DNA of 24,196 nt. It comes from JBAZCO01 sp041654915. Its GTDB lineage: Bacteria; Bacillota; Clostridia; Christensenellales; DTU072. Numbering within the stretch: position 1 is the stretch's first letter; every line of letters begins with the position of its first letter. Shown here in pieces: positions 14,272 to 23,207 of the stretch. A model generated the notes under the pieces. It saw nothing but the letters and a program-made list of their open reading frames with translations. It did no database searches and had not been told where the DNA came from. The position numbers were made by a program, and so were the translations under genes. The DNA lies in contig JBAZCO010000014.1 of assembly GCA_041654915.1 (NCBI GenBank), forward strand, positions 1 to 24,196, read 5' to 3'.

Positions 14272-15560
14272 AAAGGCTGATTAGAGATGCGATAAACTCC
14301 CACAAGGAGCATATATCATTTCATACCCCCGCTCACGGCGGGGGTATGAGATTTTCGGGAAGTTTTTCAAGTATTAGCGAACCTATCCCCCAATATAGCG
14401 CCCTTGACATCACCGAACTAAGTTATAGCGGCAACCTATTCTCCTCACAGGGAGTGATTGCCCAAAGTGCGACACATATCTCCCGTGCATATCGGACAGA
14501 GCATACTTTTTTTGTCACAGCAGGGGCAACGGCGGCAGTGCATACCGCAATAAATGCGCTTAGGGATAAACGCTTTCTTGTTTTAGGCACGGCGCATATG
14601 TCCGTCTTTGCCGCTCTGCGCCTTGCAAAAGCACACGCTTACTACTCCAATAGCTTTGAGGATATGGGCGCTCTAATAACGAAAACCCAAGCGGAAGTTG
14701 TGCTAGTCACATCTCCCGACTATTTGGGCAAAACCCTGCCCCTTGCAGAAATAGTGAGCAATGTAAAGCAAAAAAATGCTATCTTAATAATAGACGCCTC
14801 TCACGGCTCGCACTTTGTGTTTAGCTCTAAACTGCCTGTTTCGGCAACTGAATATGGAGATATAGTTATCCATTCTTTGCACAAAACGCTACCCGTGCTT
14901 ACAGGCGGGGCGCTACTCCATTGCAGAAAATATTTGCGGGACAGAGTGTTTGCCGCATTTTCCGACACTCATACAACCAGCCCCTCATACCCAACTATGC
15001 TGAGTATAGAGAATGCCGTTTGGGAGTTTTCACAAAAAGGGGAGATGTTTTACCATCTTGTTTTGAGTGAGATAAGCAAATTTGTCGCCGCTTTACCCCC
15101 TCCATTTACGAGGGTGGAAAGCGGCGACCCCACCCGCCTTGTTATAGCGTCACCTTATGATGGCGGTGATGTGGCGGCACACCTTGAAAAAAGCGAAATC
15201 TTTGTTGAAACGCAGTGGGAAAACTGCATTGTGCTTATTGTCACACCATATAATTGCCATTTCCTGCAAGAAGTACTAAACAAAATTAATGCAATGCCTG
15301 CATTAGCGTTATATGGCGGCAAAAAACATTATCCCCGCCCAAAACGCTTAGTCCGCCTTAAATCTTTTTGCAATGCGGAGTTCGTTGGCATAGAACAAGC
15401 GCTTGGCAGAAAGCTTTTCAAGGAGATTGGACTTTATCCTCCTGGCACACCCCTCTTTTTTGCGGGTGAAACCTTGACGGCGAAAAAGATTTCTTTTATA
15501 CTCCAAAACGCAAACCGTATGTTCGGGCTTGATAAAGACCGCCTTCCTGTGGTAAAATAA
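14268..15560 (+). CDS. Orn/Lys/Arg decarboxylase-family PLP enzyme (YaaO-like)
   Basis: A 430-residue fold-type I PLP enzyme. Its start, HISFHTPAHGGG (15-26), is the substrate-side motif of the family, followed by DITEL (47-51). D176 in IDASHGSHF (175-183) should contact the PLP ring nitrogen, and K206 in HSLHKT (202-207) should form the Schiff base. The C-terminal domain includes YPPGTP, also typical. The position just before tmk matches the yaaO-tmk order of Bacillus, so orthology to YaaO is likely. Family members decarboxylate lysine, arginine or ornithine to make polyamine precursors; the substrate cannot be told here. The length is shorter than the usual 470-490 residues. The start overlaps the lysS stop and has no separate ribosome site. 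Confidence 0.85.
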   Translation: MKRLIRDAINSHKEHISFHTPAHGGGMRFSGSFSSISEPIPQYSALDITELSYSGNLFSSQGVIAQSATHISRAYRTEHTFFVTAGATAAVHTAINALRDKRFLVLGTAHMSVFAALRLAKAHAYYSNSFEDMGALITKTQAEVVLVTSPDYLGKTLPLAEIVSNVKQKNAILIIDASHGSHFVFSSKLPVSATEYGDIVIHSLHKTLPVLTGGALLHCRKYLRDRVFAAFSDTHTTSPSYPTMLSIENAVWEFSQKGEMFYHLVLSEISKFVAALPPPFTRVESGDPTRLVIASPYDGGDVAAHLEKSEIFVETQWENCIVLIVTPYNCHFLQEVLNKINAMPALALYGGKKHYPRPKRLVRLKSFCNAEFVGIEQALGRKLFKEIGLYPPGTPLFFAGETLTAKKISFILQNANRMFGLDKDRLPVVK

Positions 15561-15674
15561 AGGGGTGGGATTTATAAGATGAAAAATAATTTAAGCCCTA
15601 TATACTAAGAGAACAAAACGGCTAGGTATTATTCTGCGCATAAATCGGGCAAAATAATATGTAAGGAACAAATG

Positions 15675-16295
15675 ATGAAAGGAACATTTATTACAATAGA
15701 GGGCTGTGAGGGTGTGGGCAAATCTACACAAATACGGCTGCTTAAAAAATATCTTGACGACAGCGGGCAAAAGGCAGTCTTTACCCGTGAGCCTGGCGGC
15801 ACAGAAGTTGCAGAAAAAATCCGTCAAATTTTGTTAAACGGAGGGGCAATCGCTCCGATAACCGAGGCTTACCTATTTGCCGCCGCACGAGCAGACCATA
15901 TGGAACAGCTAATACTCCCCGCCTTGTCACGGGGTGAAATTGTTGTTTGCGATAGGTTTTTGGATAGCTCCTTAGCCTATCAAGGCAACGCTAGGAGCTT
16001 GGGCGAAAAAAAGGTATATGAGATTAACCAACATGCATTATCCGGGAGGCTTCCCGACTGCACGGTGTTTATTGATATGCACCCTGCCACATCGTGGCGC
16101 AAGCAAAAAGGCACATCAATAGCAGACGATAGGTTAGAAAACGAGGGCGCTGACTTTCACAACAGCGTGTACGAAGGCTTTATCAAGCTAGCCAATACCG
16201 AATCACGGTTCTTGCGGGTTGTTCCAAATGACGACAAGGACATCACCCATAGAGATATCGTCGCCGCCTTGAGGACAAGAGGCTGTATTAAATAA
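15675..16295 (+). CDS. tmk: Thymidylate kinase
   Basis: About 206 residues; phosphorylates dTMP to dTDP with ATP for DNA synthesis. The P-loop GCEGVGKST sits at residues 10-18 of this start, REPGGT at 38-43, and the dTMP-binding DRFLDSSLAYQG at 93-104; the lid region has DRLE. All are standard. Two adjacent ATG codons (15672 and 15675) are possible; the second is chosen because AAGGA (15663-15667) is then seven bases away rather than four. A 111-base gap separates it from the decarboxylase-family gene. In Bacillus yaaQ and yaaR come between tmk and holB; both are missing here. Confidence 0.95.
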   Translation: MKGTFITIEGCEGVGKSTQIRLLKKYLDDSGQKAVFTREPGGTEVAEKIRQILLNGGAIAPITEAYLFAAARADHMEQLILPALSRGEIVVCDRFLDSSLAYQGNARSLGEKKVYEINQHALSGRLPDCTVFIDMHPATSWRKQKGTSIADDRLENEGADFHNSVYEGFIKLANTESRFLRVVPNDDKDITHRDIVAALRTRGCIK

Positions 16296-16352
16296 AAGGT
16301 TGTATTAAAAAAATAGATGATTAGCGATAGATTGGCGCAAAAAGAGAGTATT

Positions 16353-17285
16353 ATGAACTTGAAAAAAGAGATTTTTTCAGGCAAGCTTTCTCACGCATAT
16401 CTTCTTTTTGTTCCCGACACCTATATTCGTGAGCCAATAGAAAAATTAATATCCTCGGCTATACTCTGTCCGCAAGGCGGATGTGGCGAATGTGCCGTTT
16501 GCACCAAAATATACACAGACTCCCACGCTGATATAGCGGTATACAACAAGGACGGCAAATATACAGTAAAGGAAGCTAAAGAAAACTTTATTCCCCATAC
16601 CTATGTAAAAGGTTGGGAAAGTGAAAAAAAACTTTACTTTTTTTATAATGCCGAATCCCTATCCACAAGAGTGCAAAACACCATATTAAAAATTTTGGAA
16701 GAGCCCCCCCAAAATGTTATCATATTTTTGATATCGGGCGGCGAGGGAGGACTGCTTAGCACAGTGCTTTCCCGTCTAAAAAAAGCAGATATGCCTACCT
16801 TTAATTCTGTTGAGATTGCCGAGGAGTTAATATCGGAAGGGGTATCTCCTGCCTTGGCAGAAACAGCGGCGGTTTTTTCGGGCGGCAGGTTCGACCGAGC
16901 TTTCAAGTATGCGGACGAAAAGGAATATTCGGAGATATACGAGCGGACTTTTCAAGTCTTAGACGAGTGCAGAAAGTCCTCCCAAATCGCCGAATACATC
17001 AATGACAAGATTTTTTCCAAAGAAAATATTGCAGTTACGCTTGAGTTCTTCGAGATTATCCTACGAGATGTGCTTGGGCTAGCAGCAGGCAATACAGACT
17101 TTATCACAATCAACAAAGCTTATCTGCTTGGGAGAATCGCCGACGGCTTTTCCTCAGGCGGGGCGGCTATGGCTGTGCTTGCGGTAACCAATGCAAAAAA
17201 GATGCTATCTTCCAACATTGCTCCCGTAACCGCCGCCGAAACATTATTATTCGATATATTGGAGGCAAAATATAAATGGCATTAG
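16353..17285 (+). CDS. holB: DNA polymerase III delta' subunit
   Basis: About 310 residues; part of the clamp loader that places the sliding clamp on DNA. SGKLSHAYLLF at the N-terminus and the RVQNTILKILEEPP stretch are the delta'/gamma family pattern. A four-cysteine zinc site is present (CPQGGCGECAVC). Where ATP-binding subunits have a P-loop, this protein has VPDTYIREP, so it should not bind ATP, as expected for delta'. The SRC motif reads SRL, with leucine in place of cysteine. Start choice: an upstream ATG at 16317 has no ribosome site, whereas the ATG at 16353 follows GAGAG by about four bases and aligns with family N-termini. It overlaps ricT by ten bases. Confidence 0.88.
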   Translation: MNLKKEIFSGKLSHAYLLFVPDTYIREPIEKLISSAILCPQGGCGECAVCTKIYTDSHADIAVYNKDGKYTVKEAKENFIPHTYVKGWESEKKLYFFYNAESLSTRVQNTILKILEEPPQNVIIFLISGGEGGLLSTVLSRLKKADMPTFNSVEIAEELISEGVSPALAETAAVFSGGRFDRAFKYADEKEYSEIYERTFQVLDECRKSSQIAEYINDKIFSKENIAVTLEFFEIILRDVLGLAAGNTDFITINKAYLLGRIADGFSSGGAAMAVLAVTNAKKMLSSNIAPVTAAETLLFDILEAKYKWH

Positions 17286-18124
17286 TAATAGGTGTAAGAT
17301 TTCGCACAGGGCAAAAAACCTACTATTTCGACCCCGGCGACACCCAGTATAAAGAAGGGGAAAATGTGATTCTCGAAACCTCTAGGGGAGTTGAGTACGG
17401 CACAGTGGTATTTGGCAATAAGGAAGTCGATGACAAAGAAGTGATTCCCCCTCTCAAACCGATACTGCGCAAGGCTGATGAAAAGGACGAGGAGCAGAAT
17501 ACAAAAAACTTAGCGGAGAGGGAACGCTTGATTTCCGTATCCCAACAAAAAGTTGCCGCTCACAACTTGGCTATGAAAATAGTCGATGCGGAATATACTT
17601 TCGACCGCTCTAAGCTAATTATATATTTCACCGCCGACAACAGGATAGACTTTCGTGAGTTGGTAAAGGACTTGGCGTCCGTGTTCCACTTGAGGATAGA
17701 ACTTCGTCAAATTTACGAGAGAGATGATATCAAACTAAGAGGCGCTCTTGCGTCTTGCGGCAGACCTTGTTGCTGTATCACCCATCTGCAAGACTATGAC
17801 AAGGTGAGCATCAAAATGGCAAAACTGCAAGGCTTGTCCCTAAGTCCCAATAAAATAAGCGGCTGCTGCGGCAAGCTGATGTGCTGTTTGCGTTACGAGT
17901 ATCCCTACTATCAAGAGATGTATAAAAAAATGCCCAAGCTCAACTCCACCGTCACCACGCCTGACGGCGACGGTACAGTGGCATCTAATGATATTTTGCG
18001 CCAAGAAGTGAAAGTTAAAATAACCGATACGGACGGCTCTTATGACTATCGCATCTACCCGCTAGAAAAAATTAGCGCAAGGCAGGTGCAAAGCGAGGGG
18101 GACTTAAACGGCAACGACGATTAA
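17276..18124 (+). CDS. ricT: PSP1-domain protein RicT (YaaT)
   Basis: A 282-residue protein of the YaaT/RicT family. In Bacillus subtilis RicT works with RicA and RicF in an iron-sulfur-containing complex that aids RNase Y-dependent mRNA maturation and affects sporulation, competence and biofilm formation. The PSP1 core covers about residues 30-220. The cysteine clusters expected to hold Fe-S clusters are present: C161, C165-C167 (CGRPCCC) and C197, C198, C203, C204 (SGCCGKLMCC). GGAGG within the holB 3' end lies ten bases before the ATG. The tmk-holB-ricT order is conserved in Bacillota. The C-terminal tail is acidic. No clear terminator follows. Confidence 0.93.
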   Translation: MALVIGVRFRTGQKTYYFDPGDTQYKEGENVILETSRGVEYGTVVFGNKEVDDKEVIPPLKPILRKADEKDEEQNTKNLAERERLISVSQQKVAAHNLAMKIVDAEYTFDRSKLIIYFTADNRIDFRELVKDLASVFHLRIELRQIYERDDIKLRGALASCGRPCCCITHLQDYDKVSIKMAKLQGLSLSPNKISGCCGKLMCCLRYEYPYYQEMYKKMPKLNSTVTTPDGDGTVASNDILRQEVKVKITDTDGSYDYRIYPLEKISARQVQSEGDLNGNDD

Positions 18125-18272
18125 TGCGTTAAAATAAAAGTCCTTAGGGTAACTTCCGCCCGCAAACCAACACTCAACCCTTTAAAAAAATTATTAGCAA
18201 GGTGTAGAAACAGTGATTTTTTCCCTTTAAGGCACATATAATTTTTATGCGGTCTTTTAGCAACTTTTCGGG

Positions 18273-18301
18273 TTGACAAAGCGCATCTTGAGTGATAAAA
18301 T
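18273..18301 (+). promoter_or_regulatory. Promoter of the ferredoxin gene
   Basis: Perfect TTGACA (18273-18278), 17-base spacer, TAAAAT (18296-18301), about 33 bases before the start codon. The upstream stretch 18125-18272 shows only AT-rich sequence and weak inverted repeats, nothing that can be named. Confidence 0.75.
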
Positions 18302-18334
18302 ATAAGTATTAAATCATAAGGAGATTTTTTTATT

Positions 18335-18508
18335 ATGGCATATGTGATAGACAAGGAAAAATGCACAGGTTGCGGGGAGTGCGTAGAAGTTTGCCCCACA
18401 GAAACAATCGTTCCAGACGGCGACAAGTTTTATATCCAACCAGATAACTGCATAGATTGTGGCAACTGCGAGGCAACCTGCCCTGTGTCGGCTATCAGTC
18501 CCGAATAA
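18335..18508 (+). CDS. 2[4Fe-4S] ferredoxin, 57 residues
   Basis: A short gene encoding a clostridial-type ferredoxin, a small cytoplasmic electron carrier. It begins MAYVIDKEKCTGCGECVEVC and carries two complete CxxCxxCxxxCP cluster motifs: C10, C13, C16, C20 and C39, C42, C45, C49. The 57-residue length is right for the family, whose members carry electrons for hydrogenase, pyruvate:ferredoxin oxidoreductase and similar enzymes; none of those partners is in the window. It is monocistronic: its own consensus promoter (18273-18301), AAGGAG 11 bases before the ATG, and a strong terminator 25 bases after the stop. An anaerobic lifestyle is suggested but not proved. Confidence 0.95.
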   Translation: MAYVIDKEKCTGCGECVEVCPTETIVPDGDKFYIQPDNCIDCGNCEATCPVSAISPE

Positions 18509-18533
18509 AATGCTCATTCTAGAAGGCAAAGAC

Positions 18534-18573
18534 GGGGGTATCCACAAAATAACGGGATAACCCCCATTTTTTT
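18534..18573 (+). terminator. Terminator of the ferredoxin gene
   Basis: GGGGGTATCC (18534-18543) pairs with GGATAACCCCC (18555-18565) with one bulged A, loop of 11 bases, then a T7 run at 18567-18573. Confidence 0.92.
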
Positions 18574-18624
18574 GTTTTGTCGGTAAAGCCAAAAGGTTCT
18601 ATTGCCTGTTTTTAAGGTGATTTT

Positions 18625-20715
18625 ATGGTAAAACCCGCCTCGGCACGAGCGTTAAAAGCGGATGCTGAACAACTTTATCAAACGCACGGAGAATCTGCGG
18701 TGTTTGACGCATATATTGATGCCGCCTTTAAAGCGGCAAAAAGCTCTCCCTTGCCGCACTATACAGTGTCGGCATATTTTGAGCAATACAACACGGGACT
18801 TCGCAAAAAACTAAACTTAAAAAAACAACGCCGAGAGCGCATAGAGGGCGATGAGCTGCACGCAGTCACCCAATTTTTCACCCCCCGCCACCTTGCCGAA
18901 TATCTAACGGACAACTCCTTGGGGCGGCTGTTAAAAAAGGCGGGGCTTTCCTTTAATTTGCCATATTTGGATGACGACACCAATACGACTCTCCGTTTAA
19001 GCAAGGGCAAGGCAGACCCGCCCCCGTTAAATCACAACCCACAAAACTTAACCATTAAGCTTGAGGACATTCGCATTTTTGACCCTGCTTGCGGCACAGG
19101 CAATATGCTTTTTTATGCCTATCAACTCTTGTATGATGCGTATAAAAGCCAAGGGCTGTCAATAACTCAAATTAAACAACGGATAAAGGATAATATTATT
19201 GGCTTTGATGTAGACCCCCGTGCGGCGGCAGTTGCAAGGCGAATTTTTTCTCAAGTTTTTGGCAGCGAAATAACTATACTAGATGCGTCCTTTTCCCCCA
19301 TACTGCTAGAGGCGCTAAAACCCTGCTCATCTCTATATGAGTGGGTGCAGTTTCTCCCTGAACGAGGCTCTCTTTCCCCAAAACTCACAAAACACCAACT
19401 TTCTTTTCTCTCCCAGATAAATATGCCCTCTTTCCAAGAGGAAATTTTAAACATAATCAAGCTCAACCAAGTTTTTTCCTCCCGCTACGATATTATTCTT
19501 GTCAACCCCCCTTACCTGTCGTCTGCCGACTACGGACACTCCCTCAAAGCTTTTATTTGGGAAAATTATCTCAACTACAAAGCCGACCTTTTTAGCGTTT
19601 TTATCGCTAGGGCTATGGAGTGGCGCAAGGAGGGCGGCTATATCGGAGTCGTTTGCCCATATAATTGGATGTTTATCAAGCAATTTGAATATTTAAGGGA
19701 GAAAATCCTAAAAAAATGTGATATAATCAATTTAGCAATGCTTCCCCCCTCGGGTTACCGCTCTGCGGTGGTATATCTTTCGGCGTTTGTGCTAGGAGAT
19801 AACAAAAATGGCAAGGGTAAATATTTGCGGCTTTCGCAATTTGACGACCCCACCGCCGCTATAAAAACGGCAAAACGCTACACTATAAATAAAGAGCGGT
19901 TTGCCCGCACCCCATATAATGCGCTCATATTTTGGACAAGCGAACAGTTCATTGCTAATTACAAGCAGGATAAGCTATCCGACTACCTTACTATTAGACA
20001 AGGTATGGCAACGGGCAACAACGCTAAATACCTTAAAAAAATAGAGGATGTAAGCCCAAAAGATATAGCCTTTGATGCAACAAGCATAGAGGATTTCAAT
20101 GCTAAAAACAAGCAATATGCCCTCTATAACAAGGGAGGCGAGTATCGCAAATGGTATGGTAATATTAACTATGTGATACGCTTTAACAGCGCATCACGAG
20201 AGGAGCTTGCCCGTCAAGGCAACAATATGCCTTCTAGGCAGTACTACTTCAAACCCTGCATAACTTGGACTTTGGTATCCTCAAAAGGGTATTTTGGGGC
20301 AAGAATATCCAACAATAGCGTCTTTGATGTGGGTGGCTCTTGCGGTTTCCCCAAAGACCCTAGCGACATTTATGTGCTGCTTGCCTACCTATGTTCAAAT
20401 GTCGCATCATATTACCTCAATGCCCACAACCCCACGCTAAACTGTCAGGTGGGAGATATAAAAAACTTGCCCTACATCCCCCCTGCCCCAGAGGACAGAG
20501 CGGTTATTCAAAAGCTAACTAAAGAAAATATAGAGATAGCCAAAGCCGATTGGGAAGGGATGCTAAAAAAAGAGGAGTGCCAAGCGGCATTTGAAAAAAC
20601 TAAAGCAAACGAGGAGCGCCTCAACAAGATATTCAACCGTATATACGGGTTGGACGGTGAGGTATCCCCGCTTGTTCCCGACAGACTTATTACCTTAAAA
20701 AATAAAGGAGAATGA
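18625..20715 (+). CDS. PglX/Eco57I-like N6-adenine DNA methyltransferase, solitary
   Basis: A 696-residue gamma-type N6-adenine methyltransferase. The QFFTPRHLAEYL segment (83-94) and motif I DPACGTGN (153-160) bind S-adenosylmethionine; the catalytic motif IV is NPPY at 294-297. The C-terminal half (about 400-690) should read the DNA target and has NKGGEYRKWYG at 502-512, a stretch shared with PglX of BREX defence systems and related Eco57I-class enzymes. PglX usually has about 1200 residues, so this is a short relative. The N-terminal 80 residues show no PD-(D/E)xK nuclease, and no restriction or BREX partner (brxA, brxB, brxC, pglZ, brxL) is in the window. It may be an orphan methylase. 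AAGGTGA precedes the ATG by four bases; an acetyltransferase gene follows six bases after the stop. Confidence 0.85.
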   Translation: MVKPASARALKADAEQLYQTHGESAVFDAYIDAAFKAAKSSPLPHYTVSAYFEQYNTGLRKKLNLKKQRRERIEGDELHAVTQFFTPRHLAEYLTDNSLGRLLKKAGLSFNLPYLDDDTNTTLRLSKGKADPPPLNHNPQNLTIKLEDIRIFDPACGTGNMLFYAYQLLYDAYKSQGLSITQIKQRIKDNIIGFDVDPRAAAVARRIFSQVFGSEITILDASFSPILLEALKPCSSLYEWVQFLPERGSLSPKLTKHQLSFLSQINMPSFQEEILNIIKLNQVFSSRYDIILVNPPYLSSADYGHSLKAFIWENYLNYKADLFSVFIARAMEWRKEGGYIGVVCPYNWMFIKQFEYLREKILKKCDIINLAMLPPSGYRSAVVYLSAFVLGDNKNGKGKYLRLSQFDDPTAAIKTAKRYTINKERFARTPYNALIFWTSEQFIANYKQDKLSDYLTIRQGMATGNNAKYLKKIEDVSPKDIAFDATSIEDFNAKNKQYALYNKGGEYRKWYGNINYVIRFNSASREELARQGNNMPSRQYYFKPCITWTLVSSKGYFGARISNNSVFDVGGSCGFPKDPSDIYVLLAYLCSNVASYYLNAHNPTLNCQVGDIKNLPYIPPAPEDRAVIQKLTKENIEIAKADWEGMLKKEECQAAFEKTKANEERLNKIFNRIYGLDGEVSPLVPDRLITLKNKGE

Positions 20716-20721
20716 TAAATT

Positions 20722-21294
20722 ATGAAAATAAGACCCTATCAACCCAAAGATTTTGAAAATTGCCGTGAGATTTGCTATCTTACATCCCAAGGCTTTGACA
20801 CGGAAAAAAAGAAAGCCGCTCTCTTAAATATGTTCTGCGATTATTACCTTGAGTATGAGGCGGATACCTGCTTTGTTGCGGCAAATGACGAGGACGAGGC
20901 AATCGGCTACATTATTTGTGCCGATAGTTATGAGGAGTACGAAAAAAACTATCGTGCCAATTATATGAAAGACCTCAAAAAACTCAGCTTTTTCTTTTGG
21001 CTTGTCCGTGATATCGAGTTGCGTATGCGCCGCAAGTTGGCAAAAAAATTCCCCGCTCACCTTCACATCAACCTCAAACCCGGCTCACAGCGTCAAGGTG
21101 CAGGGCATAAGCTCACGGATGCGCTCCTTACTGAGCTTAAATCCCGTGGGGTTTCGGGAATATTCCTTGGCGTTGGTGCAAAAAATGAGACAGGCAAAAG
21201 ATTTTACCGCAAGTACGGCTTTACCGAATATAAGAGGGATGTTGCTAGTATAATTTTTACAATTGATATCAATAATTGGCAACCGAAAGTATAA
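20722..21294 (+). CDS. GNAT-family N-acetyltransferase
   Basis: A 190-residue acetyltransferase of the GNAT fold. The acetyl-CoA site is visible as LHINLKPGSQRQGAGHKLTD, with the pyrophosphate loop QRQGAGHKL at 123-131, followed by GVGAKNETGKRFYRKYGF (150-167), the usual family ending. The insert around 65-110 is rich in Tyr, Lys and Glu and probably shapes the acceptor site. The acceptor is unknown; proteins, amino sugars and small amines are all possible. It starts six bases after the methyltransferase stop and uses an AGGAG located inside that gene's 3' end, so the two form an operon. Whether this pairing means a shared role is not shown by the sequence. Confidence 0.87.
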   Translation: MKIRPYQPKDFENCREICYLTSQGFDTEKKKAALLNMFCDYYLEYEADTCFVAANDEDEAIGYIICADSYEEYEKNYRANYMKDLKKLSFFFWLVRDIELRMRRKLAKKFPAHLHINLKPGSQRQGAGHKLTDALLTELKSRGVSGIFLGVGAKNETGKRFYRKYGFTEYKRDVASIIFTIDINNWQPKV

Positions 21295-21351
21295 ATTGGT
21301 ACCTTATGTTGTTAAACTAAACAAATATAATCATAGTTTGGAGGACTTATT

Positions 21352-22173
21352 ATGGATTATAATCACATCAAGAGTTTTGCCAAAGAGATAAGAATAAATA
21401 TTATCAACTGTATTGGCAGTATTGGCGTAGGACATATAGGCGGCTGTTTGTCTATTGTAGATGTTTTGGCTGTGCTATACGCAAAACAAATGAATATTGA
21501 CCCCAAAAATCCCAAAAAGGAAGGGCGGGATAGGCTGGTATGCAGCAAGGGACACGCTGGACCTGCCGTTTATTCGGCGCTTGCAGAAAAAGGATACTTC
21601 CCAAAGTCCGAACTGTTAACCCTAAACCAAGGCGGCACTACCCTGCCAAGCCACTGCGATATGCACAAGACTATCGGGATAGATATGACAGCCGGCTCTT
21701 TGGGGCAAGGTTTAAGCTGTGCCGTGGGTATGGCGCTCGGCTCTAGAATAAGAAAGGATGGCGCTACCATATTTGCAATAGTCGGCGACGGCGAAAGTCA
21801 AGAAGGGCAAATTTGGGAGGCGGGTATGTATGCCGCACACAAAAAGCTAGATAATTTAATCGCTTTTACCGACTTTAACCATATGCAAATAGACGGAACT
21901 ACCGACGAAATCAATAGCCTAGAGCCGCTCAATAAAAAATGGGAGGCTTTTGGCTGGAATGTCTATGTGGTGGACGGTCACGACATTGAGGCGATAGATA
22001 AGGCTATCGATAAGGCAAGAGCATACGAGAGCAAGCCCTCTATGATTATCCTAGATACGATAAAGGGCAAAGGGGTTAGCATAGCCGAGCAAGCAAAAGT
22101 CGCTTGCCACAGTATGAGCCTTTCCCCCGAGCAGTGCGAAAAAGCGATAAGCGAAATAAGAGGTGAGTTATGA
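21352..22173 (+). CDS. tktA: Transketolase, N-terminal (thiamine diphosphate-binding) subunit
   Basis: A 273-residue protein equal to the N-terminal half of transketolase, which moves two-carbon units between sugar phosphates in the pentose phosphate pathway. SKGHAGPA (65-72, with H68) and the thiamine diphosphate motif GDGESQEG (145-152) ending at N176 are present; the usual NN end reads DFN here. Split transketolases are common in Clostridia and archaea. GGAGG lies seven bases before the ATG. The stop overlaps the next start (ATGA, 22170-22173), giving equal production of both subunits. A 57-base gap separates it from the GNAT gene; a TATAAT at 21326-21331 is too close to the ribosome site to be a convincing promoter. 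A DXPS-like enzyme is less likely. Confidence 0.92.
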   Translation: MDYNHIKSFAKEIRINIINCIGSIGVGHIGGCLSIVDVLAVLYAKQMNIDPKNPKKEGRDRLVCSKGHAGPAVYSALAEKGYFPKSELLTLNQGGTTLPSHCDMHKTIGIDMTAGSLGQGLSCAVGMALGSRIRKDGATIFAIVGDGESQEGQIWEAGMYAAHKKLDNLIAFTDFNHMQIDGTTDEINSLEPLNKKWEAFGWNVYVVDGHDIEAIDKAIDKARAYESKPSMIILDTIKGKGVSIAEQAKVACHSMSLSPEQCEKAISEIRGEL

Positions 22174-23096
22174 AAAAAAGATTGATGAGAGATATCTTAG
22201 TAGATTTTTTAAGAGATGAAATGACTAACGGCGATAAAGTGGTATTGGTTGAGGCAGACCTTGCCAAGTGTTCGGCTACAATTCCTCTTATGGATGAGTT
22301 TCCCGAGCGTGCGCTAAATGTTGGTGTTGCCGAGCAGAATATGGCATCGGTAGCGGCAGGGCTAGCTAGCTATGGTTTTGTTCCCTTCATACATTCCTTT
22401 GCCCCGTTTGCCACTCGCAGAATTTGCGACCAAGCAATGATATCCATAGCCTACTCCAAACAAAATGTAAAGATTATCGGCTCTGACCCCGGCATCACCG
22501 CAGAGCTTAACGGCGGCACACATATGCCGTTTGAGGATATCGCAATTATGCGTTCAATACCCCAAATGGTGGTTTACGAGGCAACCGACAATGTGGAGTT
22601 TAGCCAAGCGCTACCCCAAATATTACAATACGACGGCGCTGTATACATTCGTATGTTCCGCAAAACTCCTCCTCCTATTTACGAGGAAGATTACAAGTTT
22701 GACTTATTCAAGGCAACTGTAATAAAAGAGGGGAGAGATGCAACCATAGTCGCATCGGGCATAATGGTTTCTGCCGCTCTCAAGGCTCGTGAGGAATTAT
22801 TAAAAGAGGGAATAGATTGCGAAGTAATCGCCTCCCCCACCATAAAGCCGCTAGACGAAAAAACAATTATCGCATCCGCTAAAAAAACCCGTGCCGTAGT
22901 TACTGCCGAGAATCACAACATCTACGGCGGTTTGGGGAGCGCCGTTGCCGAATGCCTTTCCGAAAATTGCCCAACCAAACTAAAAAGAGTGGGTGTAAAG
23001 GATAAGTTTGGCGAGGTAGGCAAAGCAGCGTACCTAAGCAAGGTTTTCAACCTAGAAGTATCCGACATCATATCAGCAGTTAAAGAAATACTCTAA
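22170..23096 (+). CDS. tktB: Transketolase, C-terminal subunit
   Basis: A 308-residue partner of the preceding gene. It has the pyrimidine-binding domain with the catalytic glutamate E55 in NVGVAEQNM (50-58), which activates the cofactor, and SFAPFATRR (76-84). The C-terminal domain starts near residue 185 (EGRDATIVASG) and includes the AENHNIYGGLGSAV stretch. Lengths of the two subunits add up to 581, a little under a full transketolase. It is translationally coupled to the N-terminal subunit and followed by a strong terminator, so the pair closes this transcription unit. The two should assemble as a heterotetramer with the active site at the subunit interface, by analogy with the one-chain enzyme. 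Confidence 0.92.
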   Translation: MKKRLMRDILVDFLRDEMTNGDKVVLVEADLAKCSATIPLMDEFPERALNVGVAEQNMASVAAGLASYGFVPFIHSFAPFATRRICDQAMISIAYSKQNVKIIGSDPGITAELNGGTHMPFEDIAIMRSIPQMVVYEATDNVEFSQALPQILQYDGAVYIRMFRKTPPPIYEEDYKFDLFKATVIKEGRDATIVASGIMVSAALKAREELLKEGIDCEVIASPTIKPLDEKTIIASAKKTRAVVTAENHNIYGGLGSAVAECLSENCPTKLKRVGVKDKFGEVGKAAYLSKVFNLEVSDIISAVKEIL

Positions 23097-23137
23097 TGCA
23101 ACAAATCTAATATCTAATCCTAGCATTTACCCAACAC

Positions 23138-23175
23138 AAAACCGCAAGCGAAACTTTAAGCGTTTGCGGTTTTTA
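23138..23175 (+). terminator. Terminator after the transketolase genes
   Basis: AAAACCGCAA (23138-23147) pairs with TTGCGGTTTT (23164-23173) around a 16-base loop, followed by T. The same stem read on the minus strand ends in TTTTG, so weak bidirectional use is possible. Confidence 0.85.
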
Positions 23176-23207
23176 TATACTAATCGGGAATATAGCATAA
23201 GGTTAAC

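Noticed and set aside
18625..21294. Complete BREX or restriction-modification system
   Set aside because: Only the methyltransferase is recognisable; no nuclease, pglZ, brxC or similar gene is in the window.
21326..21331. TATAAT box as promoter of the transketolase genes
   Set aside because: The predicted start would fall at the ribosome site and there is no good -35 box; readthrough from the GNAT gene is likelier.
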